From: Pseudopelobacter sp964542535
Lineage (GTDB): Bacteria; Desulfobacterota; Desulfuromonadia; Geobacterales; Pseudopelobacteraceae
Direction: 5' to 3'
NCBI GenBank assembly: GCA_964542535.1
Contig: CAZIUE010000016.1
Location: forward strand, 15,399-79,398
Length of the DNA: 64,000 nt
The notes beneath the pieces are model-generated. The model was given only the letters and a program-made list of their open reading frames with translations. It was not told where the DNA came from and made no database searches. Below, piece after piece: positions 8,741-16,634 of the stretch. Made by a program: the position numbers and the translations under genes. Positions within the stretch are counted from its first letter, which is position 1; each line of letters opens with the position of its first letter.

Positions 8741-9925
8741 GTGGATAACTTCATCTTCAGCATCCCAACCACCGCATACTTCGGCAAGGGGCAGATCAAA
8801 GTTCTCGGTGAAGCCATCAAGGCCCATGGCGGTTCCAAGGTGCTTTTGGCCTATGGCGGCGGCAGCATCAAGAAGAACGGCATCTACGAGGCTGTTCTGG
8901 AACAATTGGCCACAGCCGGTCTGTCCCACGTGGAGTTGAGCGGCATCCAGCCCAACCCGCGGGTCGAAAGCGTGGAGCAGGGGATCAAACTCTATCACGA
9001 GAACGGCTGCGATTTCATCCTGGGCGTGGGGGGCGGCTCCACCCTGGACGCCTGCAAGGCCATCGCCGCCGGGGTGAAGCATGACGGCCCGGTCACCGAT
9101 CTCTTTCGGGGAGAGTCCGGTTTGTCGGACATCGACGCGGCGGCCCCCCTGGGGACCATCCTGACCATGGCCGGCACCGGCTCCGAGATGGACATGGGCG
9201 GAGTCATCACCGTCGGCGCGGACCACAAGAAAAAGGTGGTGATGCATCCCCTGCTCTATCCCCGGTTCTCCATCCTTGACCCGGAATACACCTTCACCGT
9301 GCCGGAATACCACTCCATGGCCGGTGCGGCCGATATCCTCTGCCATCTCATGGAGCAGTATTTCACCCCCGACGGTAGCGCCAGGGTTCAGGACCGCATG
9401 AACGAGGGGGTGATGAAGGTTGTGCTGGAGGACGCTCCCAGGATCCTGGCGAACCCGAAGGACTATGACGCCCGGGCCACCATCATGTGGGCCAGCTCCA
9501 TGGCCCTGGCCGGCTTCCAGCTCGCACTGGGCAAGTCGGCAGTGTCATTCCCGCTCCACGGCATGGGGCACGAGCTTTCCAGCCAGTACGACATGACCCA
9601 TGGCGTCACCCTGGCGCTGCTGACTCCCGCCTGGATGCGCCACACCATGGCTGCGGCTCCCCAACACCTGCCGCTCTTTGCCAGATTCGGCCGCACTGTC
9701 ATGGAGGTACGCGAGGAGAACGACGCAAAAGCCGCCGAAGCTGGCGTCAAGGCGCTGGAGGCGTTCTATGCCGCCATAAAGATGCCTGCCAACCTCAGGG
9801 AAGCCGGGGTTCGGGAAGAGGACCTGACTCTTATGGCCGGAAAAGCGGTGGAAGACGGCACTCTGGGCGTTCTATCCTCAATAGGCAGGGACGAGGCGCT
9901 GCGGATCATGGGTGCGGCTTTCTAA
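8741..9925 (+). CDS. iron-containing alcohol dehydrogenase, YqhD/butanol-dehydrogenase-like
   Basis: A 394-residue group III alcohol dehydrogenase, probably reducing aldehydes with NADPH. It starts at GTG 8741, eight bases after GGAGG. The nucleotide-binding motif GVGGGSTLDACKAIAAG lies near residue 95. Metal ligands lie in SMAGAADILCHLMEQYF and FPLHGMGHELSSQYDMTHG, with the paired His residues typical of the family. The C-terminus (GVREEDLTLMAGKAVEDG) is also characteristic. Its position after the AraC regulator and aldo/keto reductase mirrors the E. coli yqhC-yqhD-dkgA aldehyde-response set. Confidence 0.9.
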   Translation: MDNFIFSIPTTAYFGKGQIKVLGEAIKAHGGSKVLLAYGGGSIKKNGIYEAVLEQLATAGLSHVELSGIQPNPRVESVEQGIKLYHENGCDFILGVGGGSTLDACKAIAAGVKHDGPVTDLFRGESGLSDIDAAAPLGTILTMAGTGSEMDMGGVITVGADHKKKVVMHPLLYPRFSILDPEYTFTVPEYHSMAGAADILCHLMEQYFTPDGSARVQDRMNEGVMKVVLEDAPRILANPKDYDARATIMWASSMALAGFQLALGKSAVSFPLHGMGHELSSQYDMTHGVTLALLTPAWMRHTMAAAPQHLPLFARFGRTVMEVREENDAKAAEAGVKALEAFYAAIKMPANLREAGVREEDLTLMAGKAVEDGTLGVLSSIGRDEALRIMGAAF

Positions 9926-10159
9926 GGTATCATCAGCAAACTGGCTGAAAAAAGCTCGTTTGATATCGTACACACAGGCAGGGATGGTTTCGGGAAGGAC
10001 AGGGGGGAGACGACTTTTTTCTTAAGATGTCTGCCACCTTTTTGCTCCATCTTGAAATTCCACCTTGAGGTTGTGAAATTTCAAGGATTTGAGTGGCCGT
10101 GAACATGTGAGACTGCATGTCACATACTGAAAAGCGGAGCCGTGGACCGAGTGCCTTGT
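9926..10159. other. intergenic, no feature recognised
   Basis: I see no gene or clear motif here. The sequence becomes AT-richer towards the following accessory gene. Confidence 0.3.
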
Positions 10160-10202
10160 CAACAGCATTGCAAAATTGCATTGTATTTTTGCAATGCTGT
10201 TG
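10160..10202. promoter_or_regulatory. perfect 16-bp inverted repeat just upstream of the AAA ATPase gene
   Basis: CAACAGCATTGCAAAA (10160-10175) is exactly complementary to 10187-10202, with an 11-base spacer that itself contains TTGCATTG. It ends 13 bases before ATG 10216. It could be an operator or a hairpin in the leader limiting translation. The downstream start has no good Shine-Dalgarno sequence. Confidence 0.6.
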
Positions 10203-10215
10203 ATATGAATACGGT

Positions 10216-11496
10216 ATGGACAGTGTCAAGCGATCAATACTCGAAACCGTTATCTGCCGCCTGAACCATGAGCAGGTTGTGGCCCTGACCGGCGCGCGCC
10301 AGACCGGCAAGACAACGCTCTGCGAAATGCTTCTCCCCGAACGGCTTGACCTTTCATGTACCTACATCTCCTTCGACGACCCCGACGAACGGCTTCGTTT
10401 TCAGCGCTCGGCAGTGCAGATCCTGGAAAACATCACGACACCACTGGTGGTGCTTGACGAGGTGCAGAAAATCCCGCAGTTGTTCGACCCGCTGAAGCTG
10501 GTGGTGGACCGGGAACGGAAAAAAACTGCCAACGAGCGGAAACACTTCGTTTTGACCGGATCGTCGCACTTGCTGATGATGAAGAACATCCGCGAGACCC
10601 TGGCCGGGCGGGTGGCGCTCTGCCAGATGTACCCGTTTTCCCTCTTTGAACTGACCGGCGGCGTCGAACCGCCGCTTCTCTCCCGAATATGGCAGGATCA
10701 GGCGCTTTCACCACAGGACGCCGGGCGGCTCCCCCTGGTTTCGCCCCAACAATTGCGTACCCTGCGAGGGGTGCGGGACGAGCATCAGCGATGGGGCGGT
10801 TATCCGCCGGTGTGGCAGCGCACGGTAGAAACGGAGCGGCTGAACTGGCTCAGGGATTATCGCAAGACCTATCTGGAGCGGGATATTGCCGATGTGGGGC
10901 AGGTGGCGAACATCGATACCTTTGCCCTGGCGCAGAAGCTGTTATGCAGCCGCACCGCAAATCTGTTTTCGATCAGCGAGGTGTCGCGGGATCTGGGAGT
11001 GGCGGTCAATACCATCAAGCGCTATCTGGAGCTGCTGACCATGTCGTTTCAGTGCGTACTGCTCCCCCCCTGGCATGAAAATGTCGGCAAGCGGCTGGTG
11101 AAGAGTCCGAAACTCTTCTTCCCGGACGTGGGGTTGAACAGGGCTATAGTCGGTGAGCTTTCCATCTGCAGCGGTGCTGCCTACGAAAGCTGGCTTTGCG
11201 CCGAACTTTTGAAGTGGAAGCAGCTCCAGCCGGTGGAGCCGGAGCTGTATTTCTACCGTACCGCCGCCGGGCTGGAGGTGGATTTTCTGCTGGCGAGTGA
11301 GCGCGGCATCATCCCCATCGAGGCCAAATCATCGGAACGTGTGACCGCAGCAGACGGCAGAAGCGTGGAGACATTCATGGCGGAACATCCGGATGCGGCC
11401 AAAGTAGGGTTGGTGGTCTATCCGGGGGATGAGGTCGTCGAATTGCGCCGGAACGTCTGGGGGGTGCCGGACTGGTACCTGCTGGGGGCGTTGTAG
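10216..11496 (+). CDS. AAA_14 / DUF4143 ATP-binding protein
   Basis: A 426-residue protein of the AAA_14-DUF4143 family. Walker A is LTGARQTGKTTL (about residues 24-35), Walker B is PLVVLDEVQKI (Asp81-Glu82), and the sensor region is FVLTGSSHLLMM. A winged-helix-like segment follows (SISEVSRDLGVAVNTIKRYLELL). The C-terminal DUF4143 part carries a PD-(D/E)XK-like signature (GLEVDFLLASERG then IPIEAKSS). These proteins are common in accessory regions and have no settled role; a toxin, antitoxin or DNA-processing role is speculative. The start is poorly supplied with a ribosome-binding site and is preceded by a 16-bp palindrome. It begins the first accessory island. Confidence 0.85.
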   Translation: MDSVKRSILETVICRLNHEQVVALTGARQTGKTTLCEMLLPERLDLSCTYISFDDPDERLRFQRSAVQILENITTPLVVLDEVQKIPQLFDPLKLVVDRERKKTANERKHFVLTGSSHLLMMKNIRETLAGRVALCQMYPFSLFELTGGVEPPLLSRIWQDQALSPQDAGRLPLVSPQQLRTLRGVRDEHQRWGGYPPVWQRTVETERLNWLRDYRKTYLERDIADVGQVANIDTFALAQKLLCSRTANLFSISEVSRDLGVAVNTIKRYLELLTMSFQCVLLPPWHENVGKRLVKSPKLFFPDVGLNRAIVGELSICSGAAYESWLCAELLKWKQLQPVEPELYFYRTAAGLEVDFLLASERGIIPIEAKSSERVTAADGRSVETFMAEHPDAAKVGLVVYPGDEVVELRRNVWGVPDWYLLGAL

Positions 11497-12051
11497 CTAT
11501 TGCCAGCGGTAGAGCCGGGATATGACGATGTAGGAGGCGATAGCGTTTTTCCGGAACAAAGGTTGTCGCGCTTGTTGCCCACGTCGAGCAGGTTTTGAGC
11601 GCATTTCTGCAAGCGAGGCTGTATGGAGTTGAGATACGGCTTTTTAGGGGGTGCAGGTTTGCAATCCGTGGGAGAGAGTTGAGTAAGGTGGCTCCGGAGT
11701 TACCCATATATGTCAAGATTGCCATCAATGTTGCACGTATTCTTTGGTGATTCTGGCTGCACGTTTCCCGTATCTGAATCACAAAAAATCCACACAACCT
11801 CTCTCAATAATTATAAAAATTGACCGCGCCTCACATTCCGTATAGATTGGTAAAGACTTAACAGTGTGGACCGAAAGGTGCCGCCGGAACAGCTCCCAAT
11901 TTGTATATTGTCCCCGGAATACGACACCGGCTTGTCGGCCTTCGGCCATCGTGTGAATGTGACTGAGGCAGTGGAGAGGACAAAGAAAAATCTCTATCAA
12001 TCGAACTGGACGCCCTTCTCGGCATCCGTTTATTTATGGTATTAAAAATAC
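11497..12051. other. 555-base stretch without a recognisable gene
   Basis: Both strands hold short open frames, none with a credible start, ribosome-binding site or recognisable protein sequence. A 140-codon minus-strand frame (11375-11797) overlaps the ATPase gene and reads like an antisense artefact, although its first part (MGNSGATLLNSLPRIANLH) could be decayed coding sequence. The last 250 bases are AT-rich and should contain the promoter for the sce7726 gene at 12052. Confidence 0.35.
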
Positions 12052-12981
12052 ATGGGCACTCAAAAAGTAAATACTGCTATAAACAATAATAATTTGCTTC
12101 CAGCAATGGGTCCCGTCTTAGCACGTTTTTTTTCAGCCAGCGTTCTTCGGGCACTAGCACAAAGTGGACATTCTGAAATTGCAGGCAGGTTGTCGCAACA
12201 GAATAGTCTGTTTGAACAGTTTGGGGCAACTATGCCGGTAGGTGAGTTTTACGATGCTATTTTCAGGCGGCTAGTCAAAGAGTACCGCCACGAATACATT
12301 TATAAAAATGCCATTGCCGAAAAGATCCTACTGGGAAAACACAATCTTAAGACGGCATTCATGCTTACTGAGTTCCGTGTTGCGGATTGCAAGGCCGATG
12401 CTGTGGTGTTGAACGGTACATCCCATGTGTATGAAATCAAGTCGGAGATGGATAGCTTTGACCGGCTCGACCGGCAATTGGCGGCCTATCGCAGGATGTT
12501 CGATTTCATCACAGTCATTACCACGGAACGGCTTTACCAGTCCGTGCTGGAGCGAGTGCCACGCGAAATCGGCATCATGGTTCTCGCTGAAGGGAAATAT
12601 CAATTCAGAGTGAAGAATTGTCGTCGTGACGCGGTCAGCAACAAAAGTAAAGTTGATCCGTTGGTGATCTTCGATGCATTGCAGCGACGGGAATTCCTGA
12701 AAATAATCAAAGACCATTTCAGCGTGTCGTTTACCCATACACCGAACACCCGGATTTATGTCGAGGCACGAAACGTATTCAAGCAGTTGACGCCAGAAGC
12801 AGCTCATGATGCTATGGTTGAAGTATTGAAACAGCGCCGTGAAACCCACCGTGTTGCCGATTTTGTCCTTGACGTTCCAGCCAGCCTTAAAGCAGCATCC
12901 TTGTCACTCCGTTTAACTCAGGCAGAGCGCAGTCGGTTCGTCGGTCTGCTAAAAAAAGACATTACCTCCGCATTCGCATAA
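12052..12981 (+). CDS. sce7726-family protein, PD-(D/E)XK-like
   Basis: A 309-residue member of the uncharacterised sce7726 family. A nuclease-like core is visible: Glu107 in TEFRV, Asp116 in KADAVVLNG, and Glu128-Ile-Lys130 in HVYEIKSEMDS, which fits the D...ExK pattern of restriction-endonuclease-like folds. The N-terminal third is helical. The start has no good ribosome-binding site, and ATG 12106 is a possible alternative. The next two genes follow with gaps of 21 and 1 bases, so the three form an operon. The pairing with sce7725 is recurrent in genomes. A defence role is inferred from the nuclease fold, the toxin-type third gene and the mobile context. Confidence 0.8.
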   Translation: MGTQKVNTAINNNNLLPAMGPVLARFFSASVLRALAQSGHSEIAGRLSQQNSLFEQFGATMPVGEFYDAIFRRLVKEYRHEYIYKNAIAEKILLGKHNLKTAFMLTEFRVADCKADAVVLNGTSHVYEIKSEMDSFDRLDRQLAAYRRMFDFITVITTERLYQSVLERVPREIGIMVLAEGKYQFRVKNCRRDAVSNKSKVDPLVIFDALQRREFLKIIKDHFSVSFTHTPNTRIYVEARNVFKQLTPEAAHDAMVEVLKQRRETHRVADFVLDVPASLKAASLSLRLTQAERSRFVGLLKKDITSAFA

Positions 12982-13002
12982 CCCCATTAAAGAGGAGCCT
13001 GC

Positions 13003-13950
13003 ATGTACTATCCATTTATCCGTGGCAAGCAGTTTGAGCTGGTCATGCTTCGCGAGATGGCCCCTAAGATTGCCGAATGGGGGTTTGTACCGATCATTGA
13101 GCCGGTCAAAGGCAATTTCCCGGCGCTTAAACGGGCGCTTGATCAGCTAATCGAGAACAAATGCCGTTTTATCCTGATTGCCAATCCTCAGGTTGGAGAA
13201 TTGAAGGACGACAGTTCCACACTCATTAATGAGATAGTGGCCGACCACCTGAGTGAATATGAACAATACGCAGTGGGGCTTCTTTTGACAGCTGAGGATT
13301 CATTGAATGTTGCAAAAGATTTTTTTAAAACCCATGCGTTAGCGATTGCCGTTATTCACAATGGGTTTTCAGATGGCAAAGGGCTTGTAGAATTAATTGA
13401 CGAAAAGCAACCTAATATTTCAGAGCATGTTTTTGTCATGCCACATAGCACGTCACTCTATCGTAAGAGATTTAAAGATAGCACGCGAATCTTGGTTGAA
13501 GACGGCTTTTTTAGCCGCAACAACCGAGAATATCCCCCATCAGAGCCGTTTTCTGAACTTTATCTGACATATTCCGACCTAAGAGGGGACGGTTTTGGAG
13601 ATTTCCTGATAGTTGGTATCGACTACAAGGAGGGGGGCGGACCGGCCTATGCTATCGCCATTCACCTTACCTATGCCGATCCCAAAGCCGATGACGCGCT
13701 TGCGATTAAACATTATGTATCCGATCAGGTTGACTCCCCCAAAGACCCGGCAGGGAAATTTTTTGAAGCGCTTTCAAAGCTTGCAAAAGATGTCAATAAA
13801 TCTGGTTCTCCAATTTACAAGTCGCGTGCCGTCAAGGAATATCTTCAGTTGCACAAAGATCAGCATTTCCCCGGGTTGGGGTATGTAAAGAAGCTCTCCA
13901 TGCAGCACCATATCGAACTAATGGCCCATCTGCTCGATAAGGAGGCGTAA
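13003..13950 (+). CDS. sce7725-family protein
   Basis: A 315-residue protein starting MYYPFIRGKQFELVMLRE, the conserved opening of the sce7725 family, whose fold resembles the phage T4 beta-protein-like group. Repeated alternation of strands and helices (FVPIIEPVKGN, CRFILIANPQVGEL, ALAIAVIHNGFSDGK) suggests a TIM-barrel-like arrangement. The function is unknown. GAGGAG eight bases before the ATG gives a strong start. It is the middle gene of the cassette between the sce7726 nuclease-like protein and a RES-domain protein, and is probably needed for recognition or regulation within that set (inference). Confidence 0.8.
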   Translation: MYYPFIRGKQFELVMLREMAPKIAEWGFVPIIEPVKGNFPALKRALDQLIENKCRFILIANPQVGELKDDSSTLINEIVADHLSEYEQYAVGLLLTAEDSLNVAKDFFKTHALAIAVIHNGFSDGKGLVELIDEKQPNISEHVFVMPHSTSLYRKRFKDSTRILVEDGFFSRNNREYPPSEPFSELYLTYSDLRGDGFGDFLIVGIDYKEGGGPAYAIAIHLTYADPKADDALAIKHYVSDQVDSPKDPAGKFFEALSKLAKDVNKSGSPIYKSRAVKEYLQLHKDQHFPGLGYVKKLSMQHHIELMAHLLDKEA

Positions 13951-13951
13951 C

Positions 13952-14980
13952 GTGTTTTGCTGCGCCAACTGCTTTGGTGACGATGAATATCTTGTGAAGA
14001 AAATTAATGCGCCTCATGCAACTATCGGAAACTGTGATTATTGCCATAGTCAAAATGTTGCTTTAGCTAGCCCATCCGATCTTTTAGATGAATTTGAATT
14101 TTTGATGTCTATTTATCAAGAAACTTCAGGCGACAGGGGTAAATGTATCATTGACTGCTTAGTTGCTGATTGGGATATTTTCTCAAGAAGAGACCGATTA
14201 ACAGGCGTTCAATTACTTGGAACTATCCTGAATGATTCGAGTCTGGACAGAAAATACTTTTCGCCTGTTTCTTTGGCTCAAGTAAGCCCTAAAGAGATGT
14301 GGGAGAATTTTCGAAACGAACTGATTTCTCAACATCGGTTTTTACCAGATAACCAACCTGACTCTAAGTACCTTCCTATATTATTTGATTATTTGGTAGA
14401 AGAACATGTCTCTGGCCACATTTTCAGGGCACGAATTCAAAACGGTGCAGCCCAATTCAAAAAGAAAGACATGGGGATGCCTCCTCCGAGCCTAGCGCAT
14501 GCTGGCAGGGCAAACCCAGCTGGCATCCCTTATTTTTATGCTGCCTCAGATTTTGAAACAGCCATTGCTGAAACAAGGCCACATCCAGGCAACAGTGTTA
14601 GTATCTGTAAATTCAAAATCATGGATACGTTACAGATATTGAGTCTCATAAATCCTCGTTCCAAAATATCTCCGCTTGAAATTGCATTTCTTCAGGGTGA
14701 TGAAAAATATCTGTTGAAACTTAGGCATGATGTGGAGTTTTTGTGCCACCTTGGTACGGAACTGTCAAAACCGATAACACCGGATGTGGCAGAATTGGAA
14801 TACTTGCCTACGCAGTATCTTTGCGAATTGATAAAAAAATCGCACTTCGATGGTGTTAAATTTCAAAGTTCTGTTGGCAATGGCGTGAACTTCACGTTAT
14901 TTGGTCAATCCAAAGTCAAGGCACTAAGCGTTTTCTCTCACTATGTCAAAGGGCTGGAATATTCGACTGAAAAAATATGA
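13952..14980 (+). CDS. RES-domain protein with N-terminal zinc ribbon and HEPN/RES-associated domain
   Basis: A 342-residue protein starting at GTG 13952, one base after the previous stop, behind GGAGG. An N-terminal zinc ribbon (C4-x2-C7 and C28-x2-C31) leads into a helical domain of the HEPN/RES N-terminal type. The RES fold follows from about 150: Arg in HIFRARI (159-161), AGRANPAGIPYFYAA (184-198), Glu207 in TAIAE, and a late Ser-Ser segment (KFQSSVGNGVNFTLF). Known RES toxins consume NAD+ by phosphorolysis or ADP-ribosylate proteins. All key residues appear present. As third gene after sce7726 and sce7725 it is the likely effector of the cassette (inference). AT-rich codon use. Confidence 0.82.
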   Translation: MFCCANCFGDDEYLVKKINAPHATIGNCDYCHSQNVALASPSDLLDEFEFLMSIYQETSGDRGKCIIDCLVADWDIFSRRDRLTGVQLLGTILNDSSLDRKYFSPVSLAQVSPKEMWENFRNELISQHRFLPDNQPDSKYLPILFDYLVEEHVSGHIFRARIQNGAAQFKKKDMGMPPPSLAHAGRANPAGIPYFYAASDFETAIAETRPHPGNSVSICKFKIMDTLQILSLINPRSKISPLEIAFLQGDEKYLLKLRHDVEFLCHLGTELSKPITPDVAELEYLPTQYLCELIKKSHFDGVKFQSSVGNGVNFTLFGQSKVKALSVFSHYVKGLEYSTEKI

Positions 14981-15008
14981 ACTGGCGAATCCTCAGAATT
15001 CCGGGGAA

Positions 15009-15360
15009 TTACTCGGACAGCATACTTAATTCAAAAGGCGGCCAATCGGCCGCCTTCGTTGTCTCAACCAACCAATACCACGTCCCCTTACCGGTACCAT
15101 GCTGCTCCAGATACCCCCGCTGAACCAGTTGGCGCAGATGCAGCTTGACCGGATTGCGATTGGCGGCCAGGAGAGTTACGGCATCGGCAATGGTGATCCT
15201 GCCACGATCCCTGGAGATGGCCAGCATCTTACAGCTTGACATGGGGAAGTTCCCCGGCAACCGCCTGGAGCCACTCGGCATTACCCCTGATCTTTCCGAT
15301 CAACTCCCGGGCAAAATCGACTGGTTGGCGATTCAGGAATACTGACAGGGCCTCAGCCAT
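15009..15360 (-). pseudogene. broken winged-helix protein downstream of the XRE gene
   Basis: ATG 15360 overlaps the stop of the XRE gene (TGATG) and opens a 43-codon frame, MAEALSVFLNRQPVDFAREL onwards, stopping at 15231-15229. Another frame continues at once with a recognisable winged helix (ISRDRGRITIADAVTLLAAN, then HLRQLVQRGYLEQHGTGKGT, about 15060-15210). The two pieces look like the N- and C-terminal parts of one protein separated by a deletion or frameshift. A GC-rich hairpin (15035-15056) lies in the last codons and may act as the transcript's terminator. The original product, possibly a partner of the XRE regulator, is not identified. Confidence 0.5.
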
Positions 15361-15614
15361 CACTCCTCCCAAGGCTCAACGTTGAGATTGATGCCGAGCA
15401 TACGACAGACGGTAAGAATGCTGGAGAGCTTGACGTCTCCCCGAGCCGTCTCGATCTTGCCCAGGGTATCGACCGCGACCCCGCAAAATGCCGCCGCCTC
15501 GTGCACAGTCAATCCCGATTGGGTCCGGCGGGCACGGACGAACTTCCCCAGGGTCTCGGCATCGAGGGGGCCGCTCTGCACCGGCATTGGCATCGGCTTG
15601 ATTGTTTTTGGCAT
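15360..15614 (-). CDS. XRE-family (HipB-like) transcriptional regulator
   Basis: An 84-residue single-domain Cro/CI-type helix-turn-helix protein. The motif runs GKFVRARRTQSGLTVHEAAA then CGVAVDTLGKIETARGDVKL (about residues 25-65). This is the pattern of HipB-like antitoxins. GGAGGG precedes the start by a few bases. Three 20-bp palindromes spaced 49-50 bp lie immediately upstream and are probably its own operators. The next gene on the same strand, translationally coupled, is broken. If it was a toxin, this is now an orphan antitoxin (inference). Confidence 0.8.
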   Translation of the reverse strand: MPKTIKPMPMPVQSGPLDAETLGKFVRARRTQSGLTVHEAAAFCGVAVDTLGKIETARGDVKLSSILTVCRMLGINLNVEPWEE

Positions 15615-15629
15615 TCCACCCTCCGCAAA

Positions 15630-15748
15630 AATACTGCTTCAGCAGCATATATGACAAAAACGAGCCATGGTCAACAAAAATACTGCCTTGGCAGTATTAA
15701 AAGCCCAGGAATACGTCGAGTGACACAAAATACGGCCATAACGGTATT
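15630..15748. promoter_or_regulatory. three phased operator-like palindromes
   Basis: Box 2 (15679-15698) is AATACTGCC, two bases, GGCAGTATT, a perfect palindrome. Box 1 (15630-15649) keeps the AATACTGC half and an imperfect second half. Box 3 (15729-15748) reads AATACGGCC...ACGGTATT. All are 20 bp and start 49 and 50 bp apart, close to five helical turns, so bound repressors would sit on one face of the DNA. They directly precede the XRE gene. Confidence 0.7.
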
Positions 15749-15770
15749 TAACCCCTGAAGCCAGACTGTC

Positions 15771-16373
15771 TCACATCAACTTTTTGATCCAGAACTGCAT
15801 GGGGTGATCGCGCCTGACGCCATCGGTCTCACGCCAGACGAAGTTAGTGGCCACCCCCGGGAGCCGCTCGAAGCCGGTACGGCCAAGGAATCTGGTGATG
15901 GGGATGTGGTCGGCCGGGCGCAGGGGATGGTCATCGGGCCGCTCGACGGTTGCGCAGGTAAGGCTGCGAAAGCTGCCGAGGGAACGGACGTGGCTTTCCA
16001 GCCGGGCAAGCAGCCTTCTCCCCAGTCCCTGACTCCGATAGGCCGGATAGAAGAGCAGTTCCCCGACGTAGTAGAGCTGGTTGAACGGAAACGATGAACC
16101 GCTAAAGGCCTCGGGTAACTGGGGATCTTCATGAATCAGCGGCATGCCGGTGGCCGCGCCGACAACGGCAGTTCCATCGTACGCCGGAATGACGCAGGCA
16201 TCGGGCGCCTCGACATAGGTTCTCAGGTAGGCCAGTTCATCTTCTCTCCGCCCCTGGTACAGGTAGGGATACTCCCGGAATATCTCCAGGCGCAGCGTCG
16301 CCAGTTCGTCCAGCAGATCCGCAATCGCTGTTCCGGCCAGCAGTTGCACGGCAATTTCCTGACCACCATTCAT
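15771..16373 (-). CDS. GNAT-family N-acetyltransferase
   Basis: A 200-residue acetyltransferase. The acetyl-CoA-binding motif is YRSQGLGRRLLARLESHVR (about residues 118-136), preceded by the strand QLYYVGELLFYP. Start 16373 is chosen because AGGGAGG lies 8 bases upstream; a longer open frame to 16607 lacks such a site. The substrate is unknown. It is monocistronic, convergent with nothing obvious, and divergent from the enoyl-CoA hydratase gene. Confidence 0.85.
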   Translation of the reverse strand: MNGGQEIAVQLLAGTAIADLLDELATLRLEIFREYPYLYQGRREDELAYLRTYVEAPDACVIPAYDGTAVVGAATGMPLIHEDPQLPEAFSGSSFPFNQLYYVGELLFYPAYRSQGLGRRLLARLESHVRSLGSFRSLTCATVERPDDHPLRPADHIPITRFLGRTGFERLPGVATNFVWRETDGVRRDHPMQFWIKKLM

Positions 16374-16634
16374 TTCGAACCTCCCTGCCGATTCACAATT
16401 GTTCAGGTTCAGTGATTTCCTATTCCCCGGAACATTCTGTGACCGGCCATGTTCCGGTCCCGACAGATGCCCAACATGGCACAGGCTTGATGAAAACAAC
16501 TTGAAGTCAGAGCCTGCGAAGACCAATATATCAACCGGGCTCGCGCATTCCGGCAGCAGGTTCCGACGGAAGGCACACACCGGATCAGGGGCGTCGACCG
16601 GCACCATCTTACCAGAAACAGGAGGAGACAGAGC
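16374..16634. other. divergent promoter region
   Basis: The 261 bases separate the divergent acetyltransferase and enoyl-CoA hydratase genes and must hold both promoters. No operator or -35/-10 pair stands out clearly. A GGAGGAGA ribosome-binding site lies at the right end. Confidence 0.35.

Noticed and set aside
11375..11797. A 140-residue minus-strand gene
   Set aside because: Half of it is antisense to the DUF4143 gene and the rest lacks a start signal; at most decayed sequence.
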